A stretch of DNA of 64,000 bases from Pedobacter namyangjuensis. Its GTDB lineage: Bacteria; Bacteroidota; Bacteroidia; Sphingobacteriales; Sphingobacteriaceae. Positions 16,157-25,950 of this stretch are shown here, piece by piece. Each line of letters begins with the position of its first letter. Position 1 is the first letter of the stretch. Under the pieces are notes generated by a model. It did not search any database and was not told the origin of the DNA. It was given only the letters and a program-made list of their open reading frames with translations. Location: positions 62,001-126,000 of the forward strand of contig NZ_QMHQ01000006.1 in the NCBI RefSeq assembly GCF_003313325.1. The letters are read 5' to 3'. The position numbers and the translations under genes are program-made.

Positions 16157-17536
16157 CTAAAGCAAAACGCCTTTTAAAAATAACATTGCGAAAGAGAAAT
16201 AGATAATTAGTCCGGTTACGTCTACCAAAGTTGCTACAAAAGGCGTACTTGACGCAGCCGGATCGGCACCCAGTTTTTTAAGCAGTAAAGGTAACATCGA
16301 GCCCATTAAAGTTCCCCAGAGTACCACGCCAACTAACGAACAGCCAACAACCAAGCCTATCAAAACTGGGTGATCGCTAAAAGATGGCATAACGATGTGC
16401 CAAATAGCTATTACACTAAAACTTAACAAACACAGCGTTGAACCTAAAAATACACCAGAGAAAATTTCTCTGCGCAATACATTCCACCAATCTCTAATGG
16501 TTACCTCTCCTAGCGCCATAGCTTGTATAATAAGCGTTGCTGCTTGCGAACCACTGTTGCCGCCGCTTGATATAATTAGCGGAACAAATAGCGCCAGAAT
16601 AACTACTTTGTCAATTTCATGCTCAAAGTTAGACATGGCAGCAATGGTTAGCAACTCGCCAAAAAATAGCACAATTAACCAAACCACCCGTTTTTTATAA
16701 AGCTGAAAAACCGGAACATCAAGATAAGGTTCGTCTAAGGCTTGGGTACCACCCATTTTCTGGATATCTTCCGTATATTCCTCATGGGCAATCCACAAAA
16801 TATCATCTACGGTTACAATTCCGAGCAAAATATTTCCATCGTCTACAACAGGCAAAGCCACGCGATTATTCATTCTAAAAACATTAATCGCCTCTTCTTG
16901 CGGATCGTTTACTTTTAAAGAAATCAGTCGGTTATCAGTTAAGTCACCTATTCTAATTTCCGGATCTGCCAGTAAAATTTCCCTAATTCTTATATCGTCT
17001 AAAAGAACGCCATCTTTATCAATTACATAAACCACATCGATAGTTTCTGAATTTTTACCGTAACGGCGAATATGGGAAAGTACTCTATTAACCGTCCAAT
17101 CTGTTTTTACGGCAATAAAATCAGGTGTCATCAATCGGCCTACGCTATCTTCTTTGTAGCCTAAAAGATGTAGGGCCTCTATCCTATCATTATCTGGAAG
17201 AAGGATGAGCAATCGTTTTACAGCATCACCTTTGAGTTCGCCAAGCAAAGCTGTCCTATCATCTGGTGGCAACTGCCTAATAATTTCTGTAAGCTTATTA
17301 CTCTGCAGTTTTTTTATAATACGTTCTTGCGTAGGAAAATCGAGGATACGAAAAACGTTTACTGCTCTTTTTATAGAAAGTGTTTCTATGAATTTAACGG
17401 CATATTGCGGAAGTTCATCAATTAAATGCTCTACATCTGAAATATTAAGCTCATTTAAATAATTTTTTAACTGCCGGTCACTTTCGTTTTCTAACAATTG
17501 CAATACTTCGTCTACCAGCAGTTCTTCCATAACCAA
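16157..17536 (-). CDS. mgtE: Magnesium transporter MgtE
   Basis: 459-aa Mg2+ channel. Domain order matches the family: N-terminal superhelical domain (about 1-130, with PPDDRTALLGEL), two CBS domains (about 135-255) that sense cytosolic Mg2+, and five membrane helices (about 285-455). The pore signature SSGGNSGSQAATLIIQ and the conserved acidic residue in MALGEV are present. Translation may start at ATG 17536 or two codons later at 17530. The gene converges on the repeat-rich gap at 15354-16156 and is divergent from tRNA-Arg. Confidence 0.93.
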   Translation of the reverse strand: MVMEELLVDEVLQLLENESDRQLKNYLNELNISDVEHLIDELPQYAVKFIETLSIKRAVNVFRILDFPTQERIIKKLQSNKLTEIIRQLPPDDRTALLGELKGDAVKRLLILLPDNDRIEALHLLGYKEDSVGRLMTPDFIAVKTDWTVNRVLSHIRRYGKNSETIDVVYVIDKDGVLLDDIRIREILLADPEIRIGDLTDNRLISLKVNDPQEEAINVFRMNNRVALPVVDDGNILLGIVTVDDILWIAHEEYTEDIQKMGGTQALDEPYLDVPVFQLYKKRVVWLIVLFFGELLTIAAMSNFEHEIDKVVILALFVPLIISSGGNSGSQAATLIIQAMALGEVTIRDWWNVLRREIFSGVFLGSTLCLLSFSVIAIWHIVMPSFSDHPVLIGLVVGCSLVGVVLWGTLMGSMLPLLLKKLGADPAASSTPFVATLVDVTGLIIYFSFAMLFLKGVLL

Positions 17537-17696
17537 AAATTTGTTTACATGCCTTTATGCGTTTCCTTAATTTGTGCAAAAGTGCCCTTTTTTATTGGTA
17601 AAAACCAATCTAAATTAGATTTTGTGTGAGCTTGAAATATTTTTCACCTCAGTTAATTTAACTTTTAAGTGTAATACCTTAGCAACAATCTTTTTC

Positions 17697-17704
17697 TATA
17701 TTTG
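17697..17704 (+). promoter_or_regulatory. -7 element (TATATTTG) for tRNA-Arg
   Basis: Perfect TAnnTTTG ending 6 bp before the mature tRNA sequence. Confidence 0.6.
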
Positions 17705-17710
17705 CAAACT

Positions 17711-17782
17711 GCTCCCGTAGTTCAATGGATAGAATTATGGTTTCCGGTACCATCGATATGAGTTCGAATCTCGTCGGGAGCA
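17711..17782 (+). tRNA. tRNA-Arg (anticodon CCG)
   Basis: Cloverleaf folds by eye: acceptor GCTCCCG/CGGGAGC, D arm GTTC/GAAT, anticodon stem ATGGT/ACCAT with loop TTCCGGT giving anticodon CCG, T arm ATGAG-TTCGAAT-CTCGT. CCA is not encoded. It reads CGG arginine codons. Confidence 0.95.
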
Positions 17783-17795
17783 CATTTAACACAAG

Positions 17796-17833
17796 AAAAA
17801 AGCCGTAAACTAAGTTGTTGAACGGCTTTTTTT
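17796..17833 (+). terminator. Intrinsic terminator of tRNA-Arg
   Basis: AAAAAAGCCGT (17796-17806) pairs with ACGGCTTTTTT (17822-17832), followed by T and a G. Confidence 0.85.
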
Positions 17834-17927
17834 GTGGCTTAATAATTCTTTAACCAATAAGAATGTGTTTCGGGCGTTAATTAATAATTAAAAGCTTTAA
17901 CTTTATCGCACCTAATTGTTTTTATTA

Positions 17928-19130
17928 ATGTCTTCTGATATAGCACCTATTCCATCTAATGAAATGGATAGAATACTTAGTCTCTACGAATTTGACTTAG
18001 ATTATTCTAACCTAAAAGATAATTTTAAAGATTTAACCTATCTAGCAGCCAAAATATCTGGAACAGAAATTTCTTTGGTAAACCTCATAGATTCTTACAC
18101 CCAATGGTCTATTTCAAACTTTGGTATTGATGTAGACCAAGTTCCTAGAGAAGAAACGATTTGTCAGTATACGATTTTAGAGCGTGATCATTTTGAAGTG
18201 GAAGATCTTTCTGCCGATATAAGATTTAAGCATAAGGCTTACGTAGACAAACCGATGAGCTTAAAATATTATTTCGGTATACCGTTAAGAACGAATACTG
18301 GTTACAATATCGGCTCTTTATGTGTTTTAGATAAAAACCTTAAAAAACTATCGCCTGAAAAAATTGAGCTTCTAAAAATTGTTGCCAACGAGATAATTAC
18401 AAGGTTAAGCTCTATAAAGTTGGTTCACGAGCTTAAAAACAAACTAAAGGTAGAAAAAGAAACCAGTCAAAAGGTTGCTCATGATATTAGAGGTCCGCTT
18501 TCTGGTATTATTGGCATCTCTGAGCTTATCAACAATCAAGGCACTGACAGTAAGATGGGCGATATTTTAGAAATGGTAAATCTGATACATAGAGGTGGTA
18601 AATCTATCTTAGATTTAGCTGATGAAATTTTATCAGAAAAAGGAATTAAAAAGCCGTTAACTGAGGATGATTTCAATTTGCTTTTGCTGAAAGATAAATT
18701 AGTTAAACTATATACACCGCAAGCGCAATATAAAAACATCAGTTTTGTGGTTAATACCAATGCTAATTACGAAACCATTCCTTTCTCTAAAAACAAAGTG
18801 CTACAAATTGCCGGAAATTTAATTTCTAACGCGATTAAATTTACTACCGAGAGAGGTAATGTTACGGTTGACCTGGATTTAAAAGCGATTGATGACACAC
18901 TTGCGCTAAGTATAGCAGTAACAGATACTGGAATTGGTATAAGTGATAAAACAATTGCAACCATTTTGGAAGGTGGCATAAAATCATCAGACGGCACAGG
19001 TGGCGAAAAGGGCTATGGTTTTGGTCTGACCATGATTAAGCACCTGATTGATGGTCTTAATGGTAACATGGAAATAACCTCGATAGAAGGACAAGGAACA
19101 AGATTTGAAGTCCGTCTTCCACAACATTAA
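17928..19130 (+). CDS. GAF-domain sensor histidine kinase
   Basis: 400-aa soluble kinase with no membrane segment. An N-terminal GAF domain (about residues 20-165; ICQYTI, GSLCVLDK) precedes the HisKA box VAHDIRGPLSGIIG, where the His is the phosphorylation site, and the ATPase domain with N box NLISNAIKFT, G1 DTGIGI and G2 GYGFGLTMIKHL. It therefore senses a cytoplasmic signal. No response regulator is adjacent, so it is an orphan. ATG 17928 is preferred over TTG 17916; TAACTTTA at 17898-17905 may be the -7 element. It converges with the efflux operon. Confidence 0.88.
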   Translation: MSSDIAPIPSNEMDRILSLYEFDLDYSNLKDNFKDLTYLAAKISGTEISLVNLIDSYTQWSISNFGIDVDQVPREETICQYTILERDHFEVEDLSADIRFKHKAYVDKPMSLKYYFGIPLRTNTGYNIGSLCVLDKNLKKLSPEKIELLKIVANEIITRLSSIKLVHELKNKLKVEKETSQKVAHDIRGPLSGIIGISELINNQGTDSKMGDILEMVNLIHRGGKSILDLADEILSEKGIKKPLTEDDFNLLLLKDKLVKLYTPQAQYKNISFVVNTNANYETIPFSKNKVLQIAGNLISNAIKFTTERGNVTVDLDLKAIDDTLALSIAVTDTGIGISDKTIATILEGGIKSSDGTGGEKGYGFGLTMIKHLIDGLNGNMEITSIEGQGTRFEVRLPQH

Positions 19131-19345
19131 AAAGGGTTGTATCGGCATTAGAAATTTAAAATTTCTTTGAGAATATAAGTCTGCGATTTCGTCATGCCCA
19201 GCCCCAAAGGGCATCGTAATGCATTAGTTGGCTATTAAATCCTTTCTACTGCATTACCATCCCTGTTTCATTGGAATGATGAATTTCAAAAAATTATTTT
19301 CTCATTTTACTTTTAAAATCACTCCGATACACCCTCAATTTTATA

Positions 19346-20758
19346 TTATTGCCAACCACCGCCTAGCGCTCTATATAAAGCCACGCCAGCATTTAGTTGT
19401 GCGGTTTTTAAACTCGTTAAATCTAATTCGCCCTGCAATAAATTGCCCTGCGCTGTAATTACTTCTAAATAATTTGCCATACCGCTTTTAAAAAGTAAAT
19501 CTGAATTTTTAACCGCTAATTGTAGCGTTGCAACTCTGTTTTGCGCAATAGCGTATTCAGTTTTTAGATTAACTATTTTACTCTGCTCGTCAGAAACTTC
19601 GGCAACTGCAGCTACAACTTTCTGCCTAAATAAAAGTACTGACTGCTCTCTTTCTACTTTGGCTAATTCAAATTGTGTTTTTAGTTCTTTTCTGTTGAAT
19701 ATTGGTTGTGTAATGCCACCACCTACAACGCCAAACAAAGAAGCCGGAATATTGAACCAGTTGCTAGCTTTAAATGAATTTAAGCCTCCAGAAGCAGTTA
19801 TAATTAAAGAAGGATATAATTGAGCATTCGCAATGCCAACTTTGGCATTCGCAATTCTTAAATCTAATTCAGAACTCTTTACATCTGGTCTAATGCTTAA
19901 CATGGTTGAGGGAACACCAACTGCAAGCTGATCTGAAATAGTAATTTGCTGTAGCGTTGTTGCACGCTCAATAGCAGATGGAAATTTACCGCTTAAAAAA
20001 CTAAGCGCATTCTCTTGTATGCTAATCTCTTGTTTAATTTGAGGGATAAGTTGCGTAGCTTTTAGTTGCTGTGCTTCTGCTTGTTGTATAGCCAGGGAAG
20101 TTAACTGACCAGCATCAAACTGCATTTTAATCATTTTAAGGGTATTATTATTTAGCTCTACATTACTGTTAGCAACCTTCAATTGCGCATCTAACATCAA
20201 CAAACGATAAAACCCAGAAGCTACTTGTGAAACTACTCGCGTTTGAACGGCTTTTTTTACCTCTTCAGACTGTAAATAACCTGCATAAGCGGCATCTTTC
20301 TGTTTAGCAATTTTGCCCCATATATCTGCTTCCCAGCTTAGCGACAAGTTTGCATTAAAATCTTCGAGGTGTTTTGTTCCTAAAAACTGCGATGTGCTTA
20401 AACCGTTTAAGCTATTGTCCGATGGTCGGTTAGAGTTGGCCGTTACCTGCAAGTTTAACTGAGGGATGTTTCCAAGCTTAGCTCTTTTTAGCATCAGCTC
20501 TGCGGCATCTATATTTTTTAAGGCTATTTGTATATCGAAATTCCTTAACAATGCACTATCAATTAAATTAAGTATAGCTGGATTATTAAAAAATGCTTTA
20601 ACGGGAATTGCGCCTATACTAGCATTATCATTAATTGTTTCTACACCTCTAAAATTAACAGGCACATCTTTTAAGGGCGTTGCAATATCCTTTGTTAGTC
20701 CACAGCTACTTAATATTAAAAGCACAACTGCAAAAAAACTGTTTATAATTGTTTTCAT
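19346..20758 (-). CDS. TolC-like outer-membrane efflux lipoprotein (NodT family)
   Basis: 470-aa outer-membrane channel of a tripartite pump. The N-terminus MKTIINSFFAVVLLILSSCG is a lipoprotein signal, with the lipidated Cys in LSSC. The two OEP repeats follow: the first around NIDAAELMLKRAKLGNIPQL, the second around LDLRIANAKVGIANAQLYPS, each with the long coiled-coil helices that build the periplasmic tunnel. The frame is open from 20794 but the signal peptide places the start at 20758. It is the last gene of the tetR-adaptor-RND-OMF set, 93 bp after the RND gene. Confidence 0.9.
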   Translation of the reverse strand: MKTIINSFFAVVLLILSSCGLTKDIATPLKDVPVNFRGVETINDNASIGAIPVKAFFNNPAILNLIDSALLRNFDIQIALKNIDAAELMLKRAKLGNIPQLNLQVTANSNRPSDNSLNGLSTSQFLGTKHLEDFNANLSLSWEADIWGKIAKQKDAAYAGYLQSEEVKKAVQTRVVSQVASGFYRLLMLDAQLKVANSNVELNNNTLKMIKMQFDAGQLTSLAIQQAEAQQLKATQLIPQIKQEISIQENALSFLSGKFPSAIERATTLQQITISDQLAVGVPSTMLSIRPDVKSSELDLRIANAKVGIANAQLYPSLIITASGGLNSFKASNWFNIPASLFGVVGGGITQPIFNRKELKTQFELAKVEREQSVLLFRQKVVAAVAEVSDEQSKIVNLKTEYAIAQNRVATLQLAVKNSDLLFKSGMANYLEVITAQGNLLQGELDLTSLKTAQLNAGVALYRALGGGWQ

Positions 20759-20851
20759 TTTTATATTGATTAATTGTACCATTTCCTTAACCATGCAGCA
20801 ATAATGGGTACAAACTCATTAACTGTTGCATCTTGTGTTTGCGATGCTGGA

Positions 20852-23800
20852 TTAGTTTCCATGTGGAGCTAAATTTTTCTGGTGATTTTCTTCTATTTCT
20901 ACCGGTTTGCCCGATACTTTTTCTTGCAAATATTGGAAGATGATATAAAGCACTGGTATGATGAATAGGCCTAAAATAACTCCAGAAAGCATTCCTCCGG
21001 CAGCGCCGATACTAATAGAATGATTACCCTGTGCTGATGGACCTGTAGCAAACATCATTGGGATTAAACCAACGATAAACGCAAGAGACGTCATGATAAT
21101 TGGTCGTAACCTTAACTTTGCCGCTTCTAACGCCGCCGCTATTAACGGTTTACCAGCCCTTCTCCTTTGCAGAGCGAATTCGACAATCAAAATTGCATTT
21201 TTTGCCAATAGACCGATGAGCATGATTAATGCAACTTGCACATAAATATTGTTTTCGATACCTGCTAAACCAATTGCCGCAAATACTCCAAACACACCTA
21301 CCGGGATAGAAAAAATAACCGCTAATGGTAATAGATAACTTTCGTACTGTGCGGCAAGCAAGAAATAGATAAATACTACGCACAATAAAAATATAACAGT
21401 CGATTGTCCGCCAGAAGAAATTTCCTCTCTCGTTTGACCAGAAAACTCGTAGCTGTAACCTGCGGGCAATTGTTTTGCAGCAACTTCCTCAATAGCTTTT
21501 ATGGCATCGCCAGAGCTAAAACCAGGTTTTGGAATTGCATTTATCTGAATTGAATTAAACAAATTATAACGAGAGGCAGTTTCAGAACCGTAAATGCGGT
21601 TTAGTTTTACCAAAGTGTTTATCGGCACCATTTCTCCCCTATTGTTTTTAACAAAAACTCGGTCTATTGCAGAAGGATCCGCCCTATCGGCCACGTCTGC
21701 TTGAACAACTACACGGTAATATTTACCAAACCTGTTAAAATCTGATGCTTGCGCACTCCCAAAGTAGGTTTGCATTGTTTGTAAAACATCCTTAACACTT
21801 ACGCCTAATTGATCCGCTTTTTCGTCGTTTATATCTAATTCTAATTGAGGATAATCTGCTTTAAAACTAGTAAAAGCTACCGCAATTGCAGGTTGTTTCA
21901 TTAACTCGCCAATAAAATTCTGAGAGATACCACTGAATTTATCCAATTTACCGCCAGTTTTATCTTGCAAAACCATATCCAAGGCTTCTACGTTACTAAA
22001 ACCAGGTACCGTTGGAAAACTAAACACAAAGAAACTACCGCCAGAGATTGCACCAAGTTTGCCGCGTACCTCATTCATAATCTCATCTATGTTTTTAACC
22101 TTGCCTCTATTCTCTGTTGGTTTAAGCAACACGAAAACCACTGCCGATGATGGGCTGGTAGAATTGGTTAATAAATTGAAACCCGATATAGCGGTAACAT
22201 CCCTTGACGCATCGAGTTTACTCAGTACACTTTCTGCTTCGGTCATCACTTTTTGCGTTACATCTAAAGAAGTTCCAGATGGCGTTGAAACAGATATCGC
22301 GATAAAACCTTGATCTTCTGTCGGAATAAAACCAGCTGGCGTTGTTTTAACCATCCAAATGGTAACTAAAGTAATCAAAGCTAATCCGCCTAAACTTAAC
22401 CATCTGTGTTTAACCAAAAACTTTAAACCACCCACATATCGGTTCGTCATGGCGTTAAAACTGCTATTAAATCCACTAAAGAACTTTTCTTTAAATCCTC
22501 GTTTTACGGTTTCGTCTTTTGCATTAGCATGATTATCTTTCAAAAATAATGCTGCAAGCGCCGGACTTAATGTTAACGCATTAACTGCTGAGATAATAAT
22601 GGCAATTGCCATGGTAAAAGCAAACTGACGATAGAACAATCCGGTTGAACCTTCCATAAAACCAACCGGTAAAAACACCGCGGCCATTACTAATGTAATC
22701 GATATAATGGCACCAGTAATTTCGCCCATTGCTTCATGCGTAGCTGCTTTCGGACCTAAATGCTTGTGTTCCATTTTAGCATGTACAGCCTCTACAACAA
22801 CAATTGCATCATCTACAACAATACCAATTGCTAAAATTAAAGCGAACAAGGTTAACAGATTTATTGAAAACCCAAACAGTTGCATAAAGAAAAACGTTCC
22901 CAAAATTGCTACCGGTACGGCAATTGCCGGAATTAGCGTAGATCTAAAATCCTGCAGGAAGATAAACACTACAATAAATACTAATATAAATGCCTCTAGC
23001 AATGTGTGTATTACTTGATCGATAGATTGATCTAAAGCTACTTTAGTGCTGTAAAACACATTGTGCTTAATACCTTTCGGAAAATCTTTCGATGCTTTTA
23101 TCAACAACTTATTAATCGCAATCTGTATGTCGTTAGAGTTAGAACCAGCTAATTGAATTACACCAATCACAATTCCTTTTTTGCCATTCAACCTTGTTAA
23201 ACTGTTATAAGAATAAGCGCCCAGTTCAATCCTTGCTACATCTTTTAAATGTAGAATTGAACCATCTGGATTTGATCTGATAGCTATATTTTCATACTCA
23301 TCTGGTTTAGTTAATTTGCCTTTATATTTAATTACGTATTCAAAAACCTCGTTACTGCGTTCGCCGAATTTACCTGGCGCAGCTTCCAAACTTTTATCTT
23401 GAATGGCTCTCATTACTTCGTTGGGCGAAACTTTATAAGTTGCCATTTGCGTTGGATTTAGCCACACACGCATAGAGTAATCTTTTACACCGCCAAAAAT
23501 ACTTGCTGCACCAACACCGGGTATTCTCTTAATTTCTGGGATGATATTGATCTGTGCATAATTGGCTACAAATGTCTGATCGTATTTGGCTTCATCTTCG
23601 GTAAACATGCCAATAGCCATAATAAAGCTATTTTGTTGCTTAGCAGTTGTAATACCTTGCTGAACTACTTCTGCTGGCAACTGACTTGTAGCCTGTGCTA
23701 CCCTATTTTGAACATTTACCGCCGCCTGATCTGCGTTAGTTCCCAATTTAAAGAAAACAGTAATTGCTAAAGATCCATCGTTACTAGCGGTTGAACTCAT

Positions 23801-24031
23801 ATAAGTCATGTTCTCTACACCGTTAATAGATTCTTCTATTGATGGTGCTACCGATCGTAAAACTGTTTCGGCATTTGCCCCTGGATATACAGCAGTAACC
23901 AAAACAGATGGCGGTGCAATATCAGGAAACTGTTGTAGCGGTAATTTTGTTAAACCAAGTACACCAAGTATTACCAATAAAATGGATATAACTGTAGAAA
24001 GTACTGGTCTTTGTATAAATATTTTAAACAT
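20852..24031 (-). CDS. RND efflux permease (HAE1 type)
   Basis: 1059-aa inner-membrane proton antiporter of the AcrB/MexB class, normal length. Twelve membrane segments with two large periplasmic loops are evident. The proton-relay pair of Asp is in VVDDAIVVVEA in TM4; the N-terminus FIQRPVLSTVISILLVILG and the TM11-12 region LLAKNAILIVEFA are typical. The C-terminal tail is hydrophilic. Substrates probably include hydrophobic drugs, detergents or dyes. Spacing to the adaptor gene upstream is 11 bp, so the two are co-translated. Confidence 0.95.
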   Translation of the reverse strand: MFKIFIQRPVLSTVISILLVILGVLGLTKLPLQQFPDIAPPSVLVTAVYPGANAETVLRSVAPSIEESINGVENMTYMSSTASNDGSLAITVFFKLGTNADQAAVNVQNRVAQATSQLPAEVVQQGITTAKQQNSFIMAIGMFTEDEAKYDQTFVANYAQINIIPEIKRIPGVGAASIFGGVKDYSMRVWLNPTQMATYKVSPNEVMRAIQDKSLEAAPGKFGERSNEVFEYVIKYKGKLTKPDEYENIAIRSNPDGSILHLKDVARIELGAYSYNSLTRLNGKKGIVIGVIQLAGSNSNDIQIAINKLLIKASKDFPKGIKHNVFYSTKVALDQSIDQVIHTLLEAFILVFIVVFIFLQDFRSTLIPAIAVPVAILGTFFFMQLFGFSINLLTLFALILAIGIVVDDAIVVVEAVHAKMEHKHLGPKAATHEAMGEITGAIISITLVMAAVFLPVGFMEGSTGLFYRQFAFTMAIAIIISAVNALTLSPALAALFLKDNHANAKDETVKRGFKEKFFSGFNSSFNAMTNRYVGGLKFLVKHRWLSLGGLALITLVTIWMVKTTPAGFIPTEDQGFIAISVSTPSGTSLDVTQKVMTEAESVLSKLDASRDVTAISGFNLLTNSTSPSSAVVFVLLKPTENRGKVKNIDEIMNEVRGKLGAISGGSFFVFSFPTVPGFSNVEALDMVLQDKTGGKLDKFSGISQNFIGELMKQPAIAVAFTSFKADYPQLELDINDEKADQLGVSVKDVLQTMQTYFGSAQASDFNRFGKYYRVVVQADVADRADPSAIDRVFVKNNRGEMVPINTLVKLNRIYGSETASRYNLFNSIQINAIPKPGFSSGDAIKAIEEVAAKQLPAGYSYEFSGQTREEISSGGQSTVIFLLCVVFIYFLLAAQYESYLLPLAVIFSIPVGVFGVFAAIGLAGIENNIYVQVALIMLIGLLAKNAILIVEFALQRRRAGKPLIAAALEAAKLRLRPIIMTSLAFIVGLIPMMFATGPSAQGNHSISIGAAGGMLSGVILGLFIIPVLYIIFQYLQEKVSGKPVEIEENHQKNLAPHGN

Positions 24032-24042
24032 TGTTTTTGTTA

Positions 24043-25239
24043 TTATTTTTTAGAGATTAACTGAGCAACTTTTTCAACTTTCTTGTCGGGCTGAATAAGC
24101 TGGCCATCTTGCAGGCGATCTAAACCACTCAATACGATTTTATCTCCAGATTTTAAACCGTCTTTTATCAGATAATTTGTTCCGGTTTTGCCATCTATTG
24201 ATATAGCCGTTCGGCTTACCTTATTATCTTTACCAACAGCAAAAACGAAAACTTTATCTTGCATTTCAACCGTGGCCGATTGCGGAATCACGATGGTATG
24301 CTCGTGGGCTAAGCCTAATCTAATTTTTCCGGTATTGCCAGATCTTAATAAACCTTTAGCATTTGGAAAACTGGCTCTTAGCGTAATTGCGCCAGTAGTT
24401 TTATCAAACTGCCCGTCAATCATATCTATTTTGCCTTGTAAAGGATAAACCGTTGCATCCGCCAAAACCAACGAAACGGCTGGCAAATGTTTAATTCTGT
24501 CTGCCACAGAGTTTCCTTGGTACTTGTTATTGAAATTGATGAATTCAGTTTCTGCCAACGAGAAATAGGCATGTATTTCATGTACGTCAGAAAGTTTTGT
24601 TAATGCGTCAACATCTGTTGGACTAACTAAGCTGCCTTGTTTTTTAGGTAACCTGCCAATGTAGCCACTAATAGGTGCCTTAACTTGTGTGTAGTTTAGA
24701 TTAATTTGCGCACTGTTTACCGCTGCGCTAGCTTGCTCAACATTTGCTAATGCAATTTGATGCGTAGTTTTTGCAGTTTGTAATTGAAAAGGAGCTACAA
24801 CTTTTGCCTGCACTAAAGGCGTAACCTTGTCTACTTCTAATTGAGCGTTTAAAACCGCAGCCTTGGCAGCACTTAAGGCTGCTTTTGCACTGTTCAATTG
24901 TGCTCTAAAAGGAAGTTCAGAAATTTGAAATAACAATTGTCCTTTTTGTACCAACTGACCCTCGTTTACTAAAACCCTATCAATCGTTCCGGCAATTTGA
25001 GGGCGAATTTCTAAGTCGGAAGCACCCTGTATAGCTGCAGGATAATCTATAAAAGTTTCTTGTGAGGTTTCGTTTACCGTTGCTACCGGTAAAGACATTG
25101 CTGGAGTTTCGGCAACTTGCGCTGGAGTTGAGGTGCAGCTCGACAAAAATAAAACTGCAGCGGTAACCAGCGATATTATTAAAGCGTTAAATAATCTAAC
25201 ATTGTTAGATTTTGGTGTGAAGTCTGGCATATAATTCAT
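24043..25239 (-). CDS. RND efflux periplasmic adaptor (membrane fusion protein)
   Basis: 398-aa lipoprotein adaptor joining the RND pump and outer-membrane channel. The lipobox LSSC lies at about residues 32-35 after an unusually long hydrophilic N-terminus (MNYMPDFTPKSNN). Lipoyl/biotinyl-like halves are seen in IRPQIAGTIDRVLVNEGQ and VKAPISGYIGRL, separated by the alpha-hairpin (AALSAAKAAVLNAQLEVDK), followed by beta-barrel and membrane-proximal domains. A perfect 17-bp palindrome (25194-25210) lies inside its first codons and matches the operator candidate upstream of tetR. Confidence 0.93.
   Translation of the reverse strand: MNYMPDFTPKSNNVRLFNALIISLVTAAVLFLSSCTSTPAQVAETPAMSLPVATVNETSQETFIDYPAAIQGASDLEIRPQIAGTIDRVLVNEGQLVQKGQLLFQISELPFRAQLNSAKAALSAAKAAVLNAQLEVDKVTPLVQAKVVAPFQLQTAKTTHQIALANVEQASAAVNSAQINLNYTQVKAPISGYIGRLPKKQGSLVSPTDVDALTKLSDVHEIHAYFSLAETEFINFNNKYQGNSVADRIKHLPAVSLVLADATVYPLQGKIDMIDGQFDKTTGAITLRASFPNAKGLLRSGNTGKIRLGLAHEHTIVIPQSATVEMQDKVFVFAVGKDNKVSRTAISIDGKTGTNYLIKDGLKSGDKIVLSGLDRLQDGQLIQPDKKVEKVAQLISKK
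25194..25210. promoter_or_regulatory. TetR operator candidate O1 (perfect palindrome)
   Basis: ATCTAAC-ATT-GTTAGAT, perfect 7-bp arms, within the first codons of the adaptor gene. Confidence 0.65.
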
Positions 25240-25280
25240 GATTATTGGGATTTTAAGTATTTACTTTACGTTTATAATTA

Positions 25281-25297
25281 ATTTAACAGTGTTAGAT
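25281..25297. promoter_or_regulatory. TetR operator candidate O2
   Basis: ATTTAAC-AGT-GTTAGAT: same layout as O1 with one arm mismatch. It lies between tetR and the adaptor gene, where an internal promoter would be controlled. Confidence 0.6.
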
Positions 25298-25314
25298 TTT
25301 GGAGCAAAAAATTT

Positions 25315-25914
25315 TTAATCGTTAATGGATTTGATGATAGCTTTTATGGCACTCCTTAAAATTTCTTGATTTATTGCGTCATTAGCCCCTTTTTGAACTA
25401 AGTTAAGTGAAACTAGTCCGTGTATTAACGACCAAAAGGTGTAGTATTTTAAATTAACATCATCATCTGATATTGGAGCTTTGGTAAGCAACTTTTCTAT
25501 AGCATCATAAAATAGATCAGTTGTATATTCGGCCTCTGGCATCTTCTTGTACATTTCGCAACAGTTTACCTGTACGCCATACATTAGCTGATAAAATTCG
25601 CTTTCGGCAAATGCAAAATCCCAATAGGCAAGCCACATTGCTTCCAATTGTTCCTCAGCATTTGTCTTGCCGTCTCTGGCAGCTTTAATTTTTTCGCCTA
25701 AAAGGATATATCCTTGTCTGGTGAGTTCAAATAAAATACCTTCTTTATTAGAGAAATATTCGTAAATAATCGGGGCAGTGTATTCTATCATATCCGCAAT
25801 TTTGCGCATACTAAGTGCTGGCCATCCCTCTTGTTTTACAATTTGTAAAGCCGCATCTAAAATACTCTTGCGAGTATCATCTTTTTGACGCTGAATTCTT
25901 TCTTTACTTCCCAT
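25315..25914 (-). CDS. TetR/AcrR-family repressor of the efflux operon
   Basis: 199-aa regulator. The N-terminal helix-turn-helix is clear: DTRKSILDAALQIVKQEGWP, then ALSMRKIADMIEYTAPIIYEYFSNKEGIL, split over the HTH and linker helix. The remaining helices (about 60-195) form the ligand/dimer domain, including a WLAYWDFAF stretch of TetR_C type. It is the first gene of the minus-strand pump cluster; identical palindrome halves (AnTCTAAC/GTTAGAT) occur upstream of it and between it and the adaptor, so autoregulated repression released by a pump substrate is the likely circuit. Confidence 0.9.
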   Translation of the reverse strand: MGSKERIQRQKDDTRKSILDAALQIVKQEGWPALSMRKIADMIEYTAPIIYEYFSNKEGILFELTRQGYILLGEKIKAARDGKTNAEEQLEAMWLAYWDFAFAESEFYQLMYGVQVNCCEMYKKMPEAEYTTDLFYDAIEKLLTKAPISDDDVNLKYYTFWSLIHGLVSLNLVQKGANDAINQEILRSAIKAIIKSIND

Positions 25915-25933
25915 AGTTAAGTGCTGTATAATA

Positions 25934-25950
25934 ATCTAACACCGTTAAGC
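25934..25950. promoter_or_regulatory. TetR operator candidate O3
   Basis: ATCTAAC-ACC-GTTAAGC, upstream of tetR. One arm is perfect and the other matches at four of seven bases. Its position fits autoregulation. Confidence 0.5.

Noticed and set aside
19193..19213. Terminator between the histidine kinase and the efflux operon
   Set aside because: ATGCCC/GGGCAT forms a short stem with no T run on either side, so I did not list it as a feature.
19228..19458. Small plus-strand frame overlapping the end of the efflux lipoprotein gene
   Set aside because: Composition is that of intergenic DNA and antisense to OMF codons; no recognisable family, no promoter element.
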